64,000 nt of DNA from Sphingomonas sp. RIT328 (GTDB taxonomy: Bacteria > Pseudomonadota > Alphaproteobacteria > Sphingomonadales > Sphingomonadaceae), in NCBI RefSeq assembly GCF_000632225.1, contig NZ_JFYV01000001.1, positions 248,001-312,000 of the forward strand, in the 5' to 3' direction. A program made the position numbers and the translations under genes. The notes under the pieces were generated by a model. That model did not search any database and was not told the DNA's origin. It saw only the letters and a program-made list of their open reading frames with translations. Numbering within the stretch: the first letter of the stretch is position 1; the number at the start of each line of letters is the position of its first letter. Positions 36,096-44,971 of the stretch are shown here, one piece after another.

Positions 36096-36559
36096 CCGGC
36101 GATGTCCGGCTGCGCAGCCGCTGACGCCTCATCCGAGCCGCCGGTGAACTGGACGTTGATCGTCTGCGTCATGCGATCGTTGATCGGGATCGCCCGGCCG
36201 CGCGACTTGACGATCAGGAAGCCGCTGATCTTCCACCACTTGTCGTCGGGTGCCGGGAGATAGGTCTCGTACGCGTGCGGCTTGCCCGACGCATGGGCCT
36301 CGCGAAGAACCACATCGGTCGGGCTGCCGGGAATGTAGTTGATCTCCAGCGTGTCCTCGCCGGGCTCGATCAGGCCGGCGCCGTATTCCTTGCGCCGGCC
36401 CGGCGACTTAAGATGGGTCTTCTCGAAGGTCTCGGTCGTCTCCTCGGCGAACGGGACCTTGATGACCTCGTCGATCTCGGTCTTCGCCCCGCCGGGAGGG
36501 GTGAGGAAGAAGCCGGTGCCGTAGCCCGACTGTGCCTCGCTGTTGCCGTCTGCGTCCAT
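36092..36559 (-). CDS. Major tail tube protein
   Basis: A 155-residue protein beginning with a short acidic N-terminus, then GYGTGFFLTPPGGAKTEIDE, a tube-protein beta core (FEKTHLKSPGR, LIEPGEDTLEINYIPGS) and QTINVQFTGG near the end. It forms the hexameric tube of the long tail. Located between the DUF3168 gene and the G-like chaperone, the standard place. Confidence 0.82.
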   Translation of the reverse strand: MDADGNSEAQSGYGTGFFLTPPGGAKTEIDEVIKVPFAEETTETFEKTHLKSPGRRKEYGAGLIEPGEDTLEINYIPGSPTDVVLREAHASGKPHAYETYLPAPDDKWWKISGFLIVKSRGRAIPINDRMTQTINVQFTGGSDEASAAAQPDIAG

Positions 36560-36574
36560 GGGATGCTCCTTGCG

Positions 36575-36985
36575 CTAACCGTTGTGAAGGAAAATGAAGT
36601 CGATGATCTCGCGGTAGAGTTCGCCGCGTGGCTGGCCGTCGGTCGCCGTGCCATCGCCGTCGAAGCCGGGCCGGACGAGCGGGACCGAAGCACGATCGAA
36701 CCGGACGCCGGCGACCTCGTCGGCGGGCGTCAGGACGGCGATGGCAATGTCGCGCAGCGCGATGGCATCCGCGAACGTCGCGCCCCAGCAGTCCACCTGG
36801 ACGCGCGTCGGGCGGACGCCTTGGAAACCCTTGTAGTGCTGCGGCCGGGAGTCGCTGATGATCTGCAACGTGTAGGCCGGCAACGTCTGGCCGGGACGCC
36901 GCATCCAGTCGACGCGGGTCGCCACCTTGGCCGCAGCGGCGGGATCGTCGAGGAGGCGCTTGGCGACTGCGATCTCGAAGCTCAT
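36575..36985 (-). CDS. Tail terminator / completion protein (DUF3168)
   Basis: A 136-residue protein with LPAYTLQIISDSRPQHYKGF then RPTRVQVDCWGATFADAIAL, the typical DUF3168 pattern in which the W-x-x-T-xx-A block follows the strand. The family closes the tail at the head side. Its ATG overlaps the HK97-gp10 gene stop (ATGA). Confidence 0.75.
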   Translation of the reverse strand: MSFEIAVAKRLLDDPAAAAKVATRVDWMRRPGQTLPAYTLQIISDSRPQHYKGFQGVRPTRVQVDCWGATFADAIALRDIAIAVLTPADEVAGVRFDRASVPLVRPGFDGDGTATDGQPRGELYREIIDFIFLHNG

Positions 36986-37380
36986 CGGGCCGACCTCTTC
37001 ACGCTTTCGAGCAGATCCTGCACCACGACGTCCGCCGCGGTGTCGGACTTGGTGTCGACGGCGGGGCGGGCGAACGGGTGCGCAGCGGCGTGCGGCGTCC
37101 CTTCTTCGACCAGACGGCCGTACCAGCCGTCGGGCAGCGAGGGGCCGAAGTAGACGGTGTCGCTGTTGCTCGGCAGACCCTCCGCCTCCGCGGTGACGAC
37201 GATGCTGCCGGCCAGCTCGCCGCTACGGGAATGGATCAGGCGGCGTTCCTCGTCGGCGATGATCGTCGCCCCCTTGGTCAGGGCGCGCCGCTTCTCCGCT
37301 GGCGTGGGGCCGCGCTCCAGCTGCGCGAACTTGCGGTCCAGTTCGCGGAACCCGCTCGACTTGAACGATCCCGCCGCCAT
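36982..37380 (-). CDS. HK97 gp10-like head-tail joining protein
   Basis: A 132-residue protein: FKSSGFRELDRKFAQLERGP, ALTKGATIIADEERRLI, then RSGELAGSIVVTAEA and YGRLVEEGTPHAAAHPFARP, the last block being diagnostic for the gp10 family. It takes part in head-tail joining or tail completion. The start overlaps the stop of the previous gene (TGATG). Confidence 0.83.
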   Translation of the reverse strand: MAAGSFKSSGFRELDRKFAQLERGPTPAEKRRALTKGATIIADEERRLIHSRSGELAGSIVVTAEAEGLPSNSDTVYFGPSLPDGWYGRLVEEGTPHAAAHPFARPAVDTKSDTAADVVVQDLLESVKRSAR

Positions 37381-37733
37381 CAGCCCGCCTTGACCGCGCG
37401 GCAGGTGAGTTCGAGGCCATCGCGGCGGCCGATCTCGCGCGGGGCGGCGATGATCTCGAACAGCTGCCCGTCGTCCTTCGCAGGATAGCGGACGCGATCG
37501 GCCGGGCCGACGTCGGCGACCGTCCGCGACCACCGGATGATGAAGGCGACCGGGATCTCGGCCTCTCGCGTGGCGAGGTCGAAACGCTCCTGCCCGCGGG
37601 CGGGCTTGTACTGCGCCCAGACCGTGGCGAGCGGGAAAGGCTTGCCGGGGACGTTCTGCAGGCCGTCGTGCGACGGCTTTCCATCGCGCTCGATCCGGAT
37701 GCGCCGGTCGAGCGATCCTGTGTCGAGGCCCAT
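37380..37733 (-). CDS. Head-tail adaptor (head closure) protein
   Basis: A 117-residue protein with the opening GSLDRRIRIERDGKPSHDGL, VWAQYKPARGQERFDLATRE and a strand-rich remainder, typical of SPP1 gp16/lambda FII-type head closure proteins. Overlaps its neighbours by one base on each side. Confidence 0.78.
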   Translation of the reverse strand: MGLDTGSLDRRIRIERDGKPSHDGLQNVPGKPFPLATVWAQYKPARGQERFDLATREAEIPVAFIIRWSRTVADVGPADRVRYPAKDDGQLFEIIAAPREIGRRDGLELTCRAVKAG

Positions 37734-38305
37734 CAGCCGTACACCCGGAAGGGCTGGAGCAGCATGGAAGAAGCCATTGGCATTTTGATTTCGCCAACGT
37801 TGCCGATCGCGACGTTGCCGCGGTTCCGGTATAGGTCGTCGACGAACATCAGAAGGGCGACACGCAATGGTGCGGGCACCTGCTCGTAACCTGCCCGATA
37901 GCGGATGCGCACCGATCGGCTTGCACCCCTATATGAGCGGGTGCCAGGCCACGACTTGCCCCACGCAGTGCCGATCTCGCCGTCGCGCACCTCATAGGTC
38001 GCCGGATCAAGATCGCGCCACGTGCCGGTCACGTCCTCGTACCGGATGCTGACCAAGTCGATCAGCGGCGGATAGGGAAGCCGGATCGGATCATGGACGA
38101 AGCCGTCGAGACCGGCTTCCAGTGTCTGGACGCCGATCGCGCGGCCGAGCCAACCATCGGGGCCATCGATATGCCCGGTTGCCGCGGCGATATAGGCTTC
38201 GATCAGCGCGTCATCGTCATCCGCATCCACCTTCAGCTGTTGCTTCGCTTCATCGAGCGTAATGATCGGCTGTGGCGGCTCGATGACGATGACGCGCGGG
38301 TTCAC
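37733..38305 (-). CDS. Head-tail connector protein (gp6-like)
   Basis: A 190-residue protein: ITLDEAKQQLKVDADDDDAL, IEAYIAAATGHIDGPDGWLG, then a strand region with LPYPPLIDLVSIRYED and a final helix (LRVALLMFVDDLYRNRG). This is the characteristic gp6/DUF3199-like connector that attaches below the portal. Confidence 0.8.
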   Translation of the reverse strand: MNPRVIVIEPPQPIITLDEAKQQLKVDADDDDALIEAYIAAATGHIDGPDGWLGRAIGVQTLEAGLDGFVHDPIRLPYPPLIDLVSIRYEDVTGTWRDLDPATYEVRDGEIGTAWGKSWPGTRSYRGASRSVRIRYRAGYEQVPAPLRVALLMFVDDLYRNRGNVAIGNVGEIKMPMASSMLLQPFRVYG

Positions 38306-38308
38306 GGA

Positions 38309-38719
38309 TCAGGCGCTCTTGTTCGCCGGCTTCGGCGCAGCCTTATTCGATGGCGCCGGCGCGTTCTTGTTCTTGGGCGGCGTGACGGCCTTCGGGGCGG
38401 CGGGCTCATTCGTCATCGGGGCGCTCTCCTGCTGCCTGATCGCTTCGGCGATTTCCTCGCCAGTGCTCCGCGAGGCGTAGCCAGCGGGCGGATAGTTCTT
38501 GGCCGGATATCCAGCGGCGACGTATTCGCCGACGGTCGGACCGTCGGTCTTCAGCTCGCCGCTCTCGTCGTCGTCGTCCGACAGGATTTCGACGAGCCCG
38601 TTGGCCTTCAGCTGGCTGCCACGCGCGCGGGTGACCGTATGTTCGGAGCCTTCCCGGACATCCTTGTCGGGTCCGACGCCCTCTTCACCGCTGTAGGCGC
38701 GGATGACCTTGATCTTCAT
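38309..38719 (-). CDS. Phage protein of unknown function between capsid and connector genes
   Basis: A 136-residue protein. The first ~45 residues are strand-rich with basic and hydrophobic alternation (MKIKVIRAYSGEEG, then SQLKANGLVEIL), the centre is acidic (SDDDDESGE), and the last ~35 residues are Pro/Ala/Lys/Asn low complexity. The place suggests a head decoration or head-tail joining factor. No family is recognised. Confidence 0.5.
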   Translation of the reverse strand: MKIKVIRAYSGEEGVGPDKDVREGSEHTVTRARGSQLKANGLVEILSDDDDESGELKTDGPTVGEYVAAGYPAKNYPPAGYASRSTGEEIAEAIRQQESAPMTNEPAAPKAVTPPKNKNAPAPSNKAAPKPANKSA

Positions 38720-38799
38720 GATGCTGCTCCTGGTTGGACCGAAGGGAGGGCGGCGGCCAGGCTGTTGCGCTGTCGAAAGATAACCGCCGCCCGCCGTTC

Positions 38800-38819
38800 G
38801 GGCGGGATCGCTCCCGCCC
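38800..38819 (-). terminator. Hairpin just after the capsid gene
   Basis: An 8-bp perfect stem (GGGCGGGA/TCCCGCCC) with a TCGC loop, 8 bases past the major capsid stop. No T-run follows, so it is more likely an mRNA-stabilising or partial terminator hairpin. The rest of the 107-base gap shows only the ribosome site of the next gene. Confidence 0.45.
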
Positions 38820-38826
38820 TCCCGGA

Positions 38827-40119
38827 TCAGGCAACGTTGCCGAAATCGCCGTAGATGATCGCCTCGGGACGATAGACGGCAAGGCCGGTGCGCTGCTCGC
38901 CACGGATCGTGACCATATTCTTGACGAAGTTGTCGCGATCCTCCGTCGAGATCTCGACGTTGGCGTCCTCGCGATCGAACAGCTGAGCGGCGAGCTTGAA
39001 TGCCCCCGTCAGGAACTTGTCGACCGTCATCGCCGGGGTTTCGACCACCGGAAGACGCCACAGGCGGGGCGGCGCGCCGTCGGCCGCGTCGCCGATGATG
39101 TAGCGGCCCATCTCGTCCTTGCTGGTCTCGATGCGCGCCCAGTCGATCGGGTTGAGAACATGCCCGGTCGCCGGATATTCGGCGAGCACCGCTTGCAGCA
39201 TGGCATAGCGCAGCTGGTCGATCATGGTCGTGGCGACGAGACCGCCCTGGGGAGCATAGGCCGTTGCCTGCGGGATCAGACCCAGCAGGTTCGATCCCGT
39301 TCCATCGCCCTTGAGCAGCTGAAGCTCCTCGGCATAGGCGAGGCCGTATCGCAGCCGGCCATCGATGTAGCTCGCGAGCATCGGCGCATCGGCGAGGATC
39401 TGCTTCGATGCCTGCACCCAATGGGCGATCGTCGCGACTGGCACCGTCTTGAGGTCGAACTTCATGCTCGACTCGGGCTTCAGCAAACCCTCGGCGACCG
39501 CCGCGGCGCTGTTCACGAATCCGGTCTCCTGGACGTACTGGATCGCGTTGGAGTTGGTGCGGCCGGGCGTGATGAGATCCCGAACCGTCATGCGGCGATC
39601 GGGCGCCGCGACGATGCCCGCCTGCCGATCGGGAACGATCAGGTCGCCGGCCGCGCCTGCCGTGTCGGTGGTGACGCTGGTGATCGCCTTGACCTCGACG
39701 CTGACCCCGCCCTTCGACGGCGGCCGCTGCATGAAGCCCTTCACGCCCTCGTCCTCGACGAAGCGCTGACCCATGGACTTCCGCTCGGTGTCCTCGCCAC
39801 CGCCACGCCGGGCGAGCTTCTGCTCGATCTCGGTCATCGTTGCCGAAAGCTCGTTGAACTTGACCAGCGCCTCGTCCGCGGCCTCCTTGGCCTTCTGGCT
39901 CAGGGCCTCGCCCTTTTCGAGCCGGCCCTTCGCGTCCTCGGCGAATTCCTTCACCTTGTCGGTGGCGGACTTGAGGTCGCGCGACAGCTGCTTGATGTCG
40001 GGCTCGTTGCCACCGCCGTCCTTGCGGCCATATTCGGGCTGGCAGAACGCCGGGGTGACCATGGCGCCCATGGCGAGGGCCGCCGCGGACGATGCGGCGA
40101 GGATGTTCGGATGCTTCAT
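38827..40119 (-). CDS. HK97-fold major capsid protein
   Basis: A 430-residue protein. Residues ~40-105 form a charged coiled coil (KQLSRDLKSATDKVKEFAED), the expected delta/scaffold domain. The HK97 fold follows with AGAAGDLIVPDRQAGIVAAP, DLITPGRTNSNAIQYVQETG, LKGDGTGSNLLGLIPQA and a C-terminal RPEAIIYGDF. Unusually, residues 1-~27 look like a signal peptide (Lys, then Ala/Met/Val run, ending PAFCQ). The neighbouring protease gene would remove the N-terminal part during maturation. Confidence 0.93.
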   Translation of the reverse strand: MKHPNILAASSAAALAMGAMVTPAFCQPEYGRKDGGGNEPDIKQLSRDLKSATDKVKEFAEDAKGRLEKGEALSQKAKEAADEALVKFNELSATMTEIEQKLARRGGGEDTERKSMGQRFVEDEGVKGFMQRPPSKGGVSVEVKAITSVTTDTAGAAGDLIVPDRQAGIVAAPDRRMTVRDLITPGRTNSNAIQYVQETGFVNSAAAVAEGLLKPESSMKFDLKTVPVATIAHWVQASKQILADAPMLASYIDGRLRYGLAYAEELQLLKGDGTGSNLLGLIPQATAYAPQGGLVATTMIDQLRYAMLQAVLAEYPATGHVLNPIDWARIETSKDEMGRYIIGDAADGAPPRLWRLPVVETPAMTVDKFLTGAFKLAAQLFDREDANVEISTEDRDNFVKNMVTIRGEQRTGLAVYRPEAIIYGDFGNVA

Positions 40120-40130
40120 GATGCGTTCCT

Positions 40131-40847
40131 TCAGAACTTGGGCAGGCTGAAGCCTGCGATGGCGTCGGAAATGGACTTGAGATCGCCGGCGCCCGCGGAC
40201 TCGCTCCGGAGCAGATGGTCTAGGCCGTGGCTGGCGATCGCCGCGGCCTGCGACTTCGAGAATGGAAAAGCCTCGCGCAGTGCCTTCTCGAACTCGGATT
40301 TCGTCGGGAGCTGACCGCGCTCCAGCTTGAACTTGACCGCCTCGACCCGTGCATCGTCGTTGGCGGGGAACGTGACGAGGCTGACCTCGACGAGGTCGAG
40401 CTTCTTCAGCGTGCGGATACCCGTCTTCTCATCGTAGCTGGCTTCGCGGACCCAGTAGCCGATCGACAGACCGGAGACGGCACCGGCCTTCAGCAGGGCA
40501 TGGGCCTCCTGCGCCTGGCGCACTCCGGGGCTCTTGGGCGTGCCGTCGCCGATGATCAGCTGCCCCTTCACCCTGAGGCCGCGGGTGTCCTCTTCGAGCA
40601 GATCGTAGACACCGATCGGTTCGGACGAGCGATGCTGCCACAGGACCGGGACGGTGCGCCCTTTCGCCTTCAGATCGGCGAGGCTGTCGGCAAATGCGCC
40701 GGGCGCCACGATCTCGCCGTAGCTGTCAGTGACGCCGAAAACGGAACCGTAGCCGGAGAAGCTGCCGTCGTCGGCAACGTCGCTGGCCTTGATCGACAGG
40801 CTGAAGTCGCGAACCTTCAGCTGCCCGTGCTTGTGGTGGATCAGCAT
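40131..40847 (-). CDS. HK97-family prohead protease
   Basis: A 238-residue protein with GYGSVFGVTDSYGEIVAPGA, the catalytic His in VPVLWQHRSSEPIGV (H72), the Ser block in AGAVSGLSIGYW and the acidic block LVEVSLVTFPAND. It cleaves the capsid N-terminal domain and scaffold during prohead maturation. Its start overlaps the portal stop (TAATG). Confidence 0.9.
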   Translation of the reverse strand: MLIHHKHGQLKVRDFSLSIKASDVADDGSFSGYGSVFGVTDSYGEIVAPGAFADSLADLKAKGRTVPVLWQHRSSEPIGVYDLLEEDTRGLRVKGQLIIGDGTPKSPGVRQAQEAHALLKAGAVSGLSIGYWVREASYDEKTGIRTLKKLDLVEVSLVTFPANDDARVEAVKFKLERGQLPTKSEFEKALREAFPFSKSQAAAIASHGLDHLLRSESAGAGDLKSISDAIAGFSLPKF

Positions 40848-42145
40848 TACGCGTCTTCCTTCTGTTTCAGCGACGGCATTCCCTCCGGGAACAGCCAGTC
40901 CATGATCGAGCGACGCGCCGCTTCGCCGCTCGCGCTGGTCAGCTCGCCGAGCTGCTTCGCCGGGATCATGTTCGACTGGATCGTCAGATCGTCTCCGCCA
41001 TCCAGCGGCGGCAGGTTCTCGAGGCGGCGAACCTCGTTGCGCGTCATGATCCCGTTCTGGACCATCTGCGAATAGAAGGAGGCGCGAGCCGCACTGTCCG
41101 CGCGAAGCAGACCTTCGAAGTTGAATTCGACGGTGATCGTCAGGCGCTCTGCCGGGGTCAGCAGCTGCTTGATGATGGCCTGCTCGATCCGCTTGAGGCG
41201 CTCGCGCAGCGTAAAGATCAGGAAGCCGATCGTCTGCTGTTCGAGACCGCTGCCCCAGCTCGTCGTGTTGGTCGTGTGGCCGACCATGTGCGGCGGCACG
41301 CCGAACCAACGGCAACCGTCCTCGACCGAGAACTGGCGGCTCTGGATGACCTCGGCGTCGGCCGACGACATCTGGATCGACTTCCATTCGAGCCCGGCTT
41401 CGAGCACGAGCGGCCGACCGCTGTTGTCTCCCGCCATCGGCTCGACGACGTACTTGTAAACGTCCTCGCGCTGCTCCTTGCTCAGCGTGCGCTGATCCTT
41501 GGTCGTCAGGACGCCGGAGGGGCGCAGCCCGTTCTTGTAGATCTGCGCTGCGGCCTCGTCGGTCGCGAGAGCGAGGCCGAAGGACTGGCGGCCGAAGGAC
41601 AGCGTCGACAGGCCGCCCATCGGCGAACCACCGAAGCCGCGGATGTGGAACATCTCGTCCTGACCGATGTCGATCGCCTTGCCAGCATCGACATAGCGAT
41701 ACCGTATCGAGCCGTCGTCCGCCCGCCGGACTTTCACCAGCTCCGGGCGGACCGGCGTCAGGGCAACGATGCGGTTGCCGGCGCCACGCTCGATCCGGGC
41801 ATAGGCGTTGCCCCACAGTTCGAGGCTGACACACATGAACTGCCAGAAGTCCAACGCGGTCTGATCGGCGTTCGGGCTGTATTGCAGCAGCTGGTAGAGC
41901 GGATGCGCCTTGAACCGGCTGCGGGTCTCGTTCGGACCGTCCTTATAGACGATCAGCGGCAGAGAGGAGATGGTGCCGGCGACGAGGCGAGTGCACGCCC
42001 AGACCGTCGAGAGGGTCAACGCGTTGGCGGCGTTGACCGTCTTGCCGGACGTGCTGGTCTCGGTCAGCACGCCGGACCAGCTGCGCGGATCGAGCAACGA
42101 CAGCAGCATCTTCATGCCGCGCCGCATCTTGCGACCGATCTCCAT
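40847..42145 (-). CDS. HK97-family portal protein
   Basis: A 432-residue protein: ALTLSTVWACTRLVAGTISS, FKAHPLYQLLQYSPNADQTA, WGNAYARIERG, then IRGFGGSPMGGLSTLS, RQFSVEDGCRWFGVPPHMVG and NEVRRLENLPPLDGGDDL. It is the dodecameric DNA gate of the capsid and the docking site for terminase. The ATG at 42145 overlaps the TerL stop (TGATG). Confidence 0.93.
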   Translation of the reverse strand: MEIGRKMRRGMKMLLSLLDPRSWSGVLTETSTSGKTVNAANALTLSTVWACTRLVAGTISSLPLIVYKDGPNETRSRFKAHPLYQLLQYSPNADQTALDFWQFMCVSLELWGNAYARIERGAGNRIVALTPVRPELVKVRRADDGSIRYRYVDAGKAIDIGQDEMFHIRGFGGSPMGGLSTLSFGRQSFGLALATDEAAAQIYKNGLRPSGVLTTKDQRTLSKEQREDVYKYVVEPMAGDNSGRPLVLEAGLEWKSIQMSSADAEVIQSRQFSVEDGCRWFGVPPHMVGHTTNTTSWGSGLEQQTIGFLIFTLRERLKRIEQAIIKQLLTPAERLTITVEFNFEGLLRADSAARASFYSQMVQNGIMTRNEVRRLENLPPLDGGDDLTIQSNMIPAKQLGELTSASGEAARRSIMDWLFPEGMPSLKQKEDA

Positions 42146-43899
42146 CAGGCGCGCCCTCGGAGGGCGGCGAGATATTCGTCCATACCGCCTCCTTTTGCTT
42201 CCGGGTTGAGACTCATGAGCATCACAGCCGAAAACATGGCCGCAACGGGGTCGATCTTCGCGCTTGGCGACTGCTTCGTGATGGCGACGCCACTCGCCCC
42301 GCGCGGCTCCTGCTTCACGTTGCCGATGCACCACGACATCATCTTCGTGCCGCCATGCCGCACCGTGCGCGCCGCGCACTTCTTCGCGAGACCCTTGATC
42401 GCACTGCTGAGCCGCCAGCCCTGAGGAATGCTCTTCAGCATCTCATCCTCGAACCCCCGCAGGGCCAATTCGTCCACGATCGTCGCGACACCCGCGGGGT
42501 CCAGACCCACTGCCTCCCTGTCAGGGAAAAGGCCGGCATCCCGGACTTGAACCAGAACGTCGACGACCCCCCGAACGTCCTCGGTAAGATCCTCGGCGAG
42601 ATCCTCGCCGACATCATCAGCGACTGCGCTGAGATCATCCTCCTCAGGCATGTTGCACCGGATCAGCGTGCCTTCGCCGACCAGCTCGTCGAGCTTCGTC
42701 GCGATGTCCTTGCGGCGATCCCATACGACGGACCAGGCCCAGCCCTGAGCCCATATCAGCCACCGCTTGCTGCCCTTCTCCCGACCGATGAGGCACAGGC
42801 CGAGAAGGTCATCCAGTCCGCCGCCATCGACACCTGCGACGATCACCTCGCTTCGGGCCAGCAGATCGTCCAGCGTCAGGGCGGGGATCGCGCAACGGTC
42901 CCAGAAGTCGGCGCCAACCCAGCGATCGTTCGAGAGCCGGGTGCCGATCTCGATGTTGAGGTGCTTCGACAAGAAGATCTGGAGCTCGCCGGTGTCGGCA
43001 CGCTCGGCTTCGATCAGTTTCTCAGCGAGCCACTCGGCGTCTACCGAACGGCCGATGTTCGGGTTGGTGACATAGAAGTTTGCCGGATCGCGATATGCCC
43101 GGCTTTCAATCATCGCCGGCGGGAACTCGTAGAGCATTCCCAGCTTGCGGGGATCGACGATCGTCCCGTCACGGATGCCGCGGAAAAGATCGAGCTGCTT
43201 CTTGAACACGCCGCGGGGCGCGCCGTCCGAATGGGTCGACAGATAGACGACGAACCCTTCCGGCCGGCTCACCATGCCGCCGGTCGCCTCCATCAGCATC
43301 GCCGCGGCCTTCGGGTTCTTCCCGAACAGCCAAAGCTCCTCGACGAGGATGAACCCCGCCTTCTTGCCACCGACGATCTCGCTGTCGGCCGCGACGACCT
43401 TCAGCTCGGCTTCGTTCTCCAGATGCTTGATCGTGCGCAGATGCTCGATCGGCTTCAGAAGCGCTCGCAGTTCAGGGTCGGCGTTGACCATCCCCATCGC
43501 GGGGGTGAAGACGTTGTTCGCGATCTCCTTCGTCGGCGCCAGTACGAGCAGCTCGTTGTAGTGCCGCCAATTCAGGATCAGCGCCGTGATCATGATCCCC
43601 GCCGCGATCGTCGACTTCGAGTTCTTCTTGCTGATGAGCAGGAAGAACTCGTTGATCAGCTGCCGCGTCTGGGTCGCATCGTAGGCGCCGAAAATCGCCG
43701 CCACGAAGTCGAAGACGAAGTCGTCACATGCCTCGCCGAACGTCGGCTGTCCGGGCACGTCGACGATCCGCAGGTCCTTGAAGATCTCCAGCGCCGCTTC
43801 CGCCTCGTCCGGGAAGAGGGGCGGTGGCACCAGGCTGCGCCCCTCGACGATCCGCTCTTCCCAATCGGGACAGGCGGTCGACCATTCGAGCGGACGCAT
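42145..43899 (-). CDS. Terminase large subunit
   Basis: A 584-residue packaging motor. The ATPase has a Walker A-like SKKNSKST (residues ~90-97), a Walker B-like AGFILVEELWLFGK and the coupling region LSTHSDGAPRG. The nuclease domain begins near VAGVDGGGLDDLLGLCLIG, with a later acidic block (GLDPAGVATIVDEL). It translocates and cuts phage DNA. Divergence in the Walker A first residues is common in this family. It follows the small subunit by 4 bases. Confidence 0.93.
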   Translation of the reverse strand: MRPLEWSTACPDWEERIVEGRSLVPPPLFPDEAEAALEIFKDLRIVDVPGQPTFGEACDDFVFDFVAAIFGAYDATQTRQLINEFFLLISKKNSKSTIAAGIMITALILNWRHYNELLVLAPTKEIANNVFTPAMGMVNADPELRALLKPIEHLRTIKHLENEAELKVVAADSEIVGGKKAGFILVEELWLFGKNPKAAAMLMEATGGMVSRPEGFVVYLSTHSDGAPRGVFKKQLDLFRGIRDGTIVDPRKLGMLYEFPPAMIESRAYRDPANFYVTNPNIGRSVDAEWLAEKLIEAERADTGELQIFLSKHLNIEIGTRLSNDRWVGADFWDRCAIPALTLDDLLARSEVIVAGVDGGGLDDLLGLCLIGREKGSKRWLIWAQGWAWSVVWDRRKDIATKLDELVGEGTLIRCNMPEEDDLSAVADDVGEDLAEDLTEDVRGVVDVLVQVRDAGLFPDREAVGLDPAGVATIVDELALRGFEDEMLKSIPQGWRLSSAIKGLAKKCAARTVRHGGTKMMSWCIGNVKQEPRGASGVAITKQSPSAKIDPVAAMFSAVMLMSLNPEAKGGGMDEYLAALRGRA

Positions 43900-43903
43900 C
43901 GGC

Positions 43904-44380
43904 TCAGTTCAACAGCGTCGGGCCGGCGCGGGGCCTGAACTTCTTGACCGCCTCCTTCGCAGCCTCGCGGGCCGCTTCCTTCTTCCCGATGGGAGCAGGC
44001 TTCTTGATGCGCCCGCGGTCGATGACCTTCTCCGACAGTTGCTGGATGGCCGCACGTTCCAGTCGTCGGCCGAGCTCCTTTTCGGCAGCAACGCTGCCGG
44101 CCTTGGCACCGTCATTGAGCCGGGCGAGCTGGACCATTTCGAACCGGAGCGCGGCGGCCTCGCGCTGCGCCACTTCGGAAGAATAATGCTTGCGCAGCGT
44201 CGGGACCGAGACCCCGATTGCAGTCGCCGCCTCCTTGACGCTCAGGCGACGAGCGAACGCCAACAGGACCTTGTTCGAGTTTTCGAGGGTCCAGACGTGC
44301 TCAGGTCGCCCACGGCCTTCCTTGCGCGGCTGGATCGGGTCGCCGAACAGATCGACCCCCGAAAAATCCGCGTCGGCCAA
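43904..44380 (-). CDS. Terminase small subunit
   Basis: A 158-residue protein with a central helix-turn-helix (LSVKEAATAIGVSVPTLRKH) followed by a helical oligomerisation region and a basic C-terminus (KKEAAREAAKEAVKKFRP). The best start is TTG at 44380 with GGAG upstream; no ATG lies before the HTH. It recognises the packaging site and recruits the large subunit. Confidence 0.75.
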   Translation of the reverse strand: MADADFSGVDLFGDPIQPRKEGRGRPEHVWTLENSNKVLLAFARRLSVKEAATAIGVSVPTLRKHYSSEVAQREAAALRFEMVQLARLNDGAKAGSVAAEKELGRRLERAAIQQLSEKVIDRGRIKKPAPIGKKEAAREAAKEAVKKFRPRAGPTLLN

Positions 44381-44453
44381 AATAAAATCTCCAGATGAGA
44401 GGACTAGCGGTCTGGAGGCCTGCTCCCCTCCCGACTTTTCACCCCCCCCACCA

Positions 44454-44810
44454 TTACCAATCCTGCCGCCGCTCCTCCGCCTGCTTAAGGCTGTCGTGGC
44501 ACGGCTTGCACAGGCACCACAGGTTCCGGTCATCCCAGAACAACGCCTCGTCGCCGCGGTGCGGCTTGCGGTGGTCCGCGACCAGCTGCGACGTGTCGGC
44601 CTCGACCCGGCCGCAACCCGGCCACTGGCAGGTGAACAGATCGCGCAGGAGGATCGACATACGCAGCTTCTGCCAGCGCGACGTCTTGTACCACTTGCGC
44701 CATGCACGTTGGTCGCGCTGCCGATCGAACGACTGTCGATCGACGGGCACGCTCGCGAGGCGAGGGCGCAGGCCACCGAGGCGTGGCCGCAGGCTGGTCA
44801 GCTTGGCCAC
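44454..44810 (-). CDS. HNH endonuclease
   Basis: A 118-residue protein with the zinc-binding and catalytic HNH fold: CQWPGCGRVEADTSQLVADH, RKPHRGDEALFWDDRNLWCL and CKPCHDSLK, giving two CxxC-type pairs and the D-H pair. Located upstream of terminase, where such proteins assist DNA cutting during packaging in HK97-like phages. GTG at 44810 gives a normal family start; an open frame continues to an ATG at 44915. Bases 44811-44971 otherwise hold no supported gene. Confidence 0.83.
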   Translation of the reverse strand: MAKLTSLRPRLGGLRPRLASVPVDRQSFDRQRDQRAWRKWYKTSRWQKLRMSILLRDLFTCQWPGCGRVEADTSQLVADHRKPHRGDEALFWDDRNLWCLCKPCHDSLKQAEERRQDW

Positions 44811-44971
44811 GTCGAACGCCTGTAAACGGCGACGGGCGACGTGACCGAAGCCGCGCCGCCCGTCGAGGAGAGGATGCCACCGTGTTGCGTCCGAAGGCCC
44901 AACCCAGTGTGTCAATAAATAGGCCGATTTTGTCGTCTAGGCGAACAGGGAAAATGATCGTGGCTGCTAGT

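Noticed and set aside
35296..36132. The downstream chaperone frame as a pseudogene or sequencing frameshift
   Set aside because: A canonical slippery heptamer at the exact place where the frames join, plus the conserved position before the tape measure gene, fits programmed frameshifting better.
42145..43899. An acidic insertion in the terminase large subunit near residues 410-445
   Set aside because: The surrounding blocks match the family and similar acidic stretches occur there, so it is probably normal for this terminase group.
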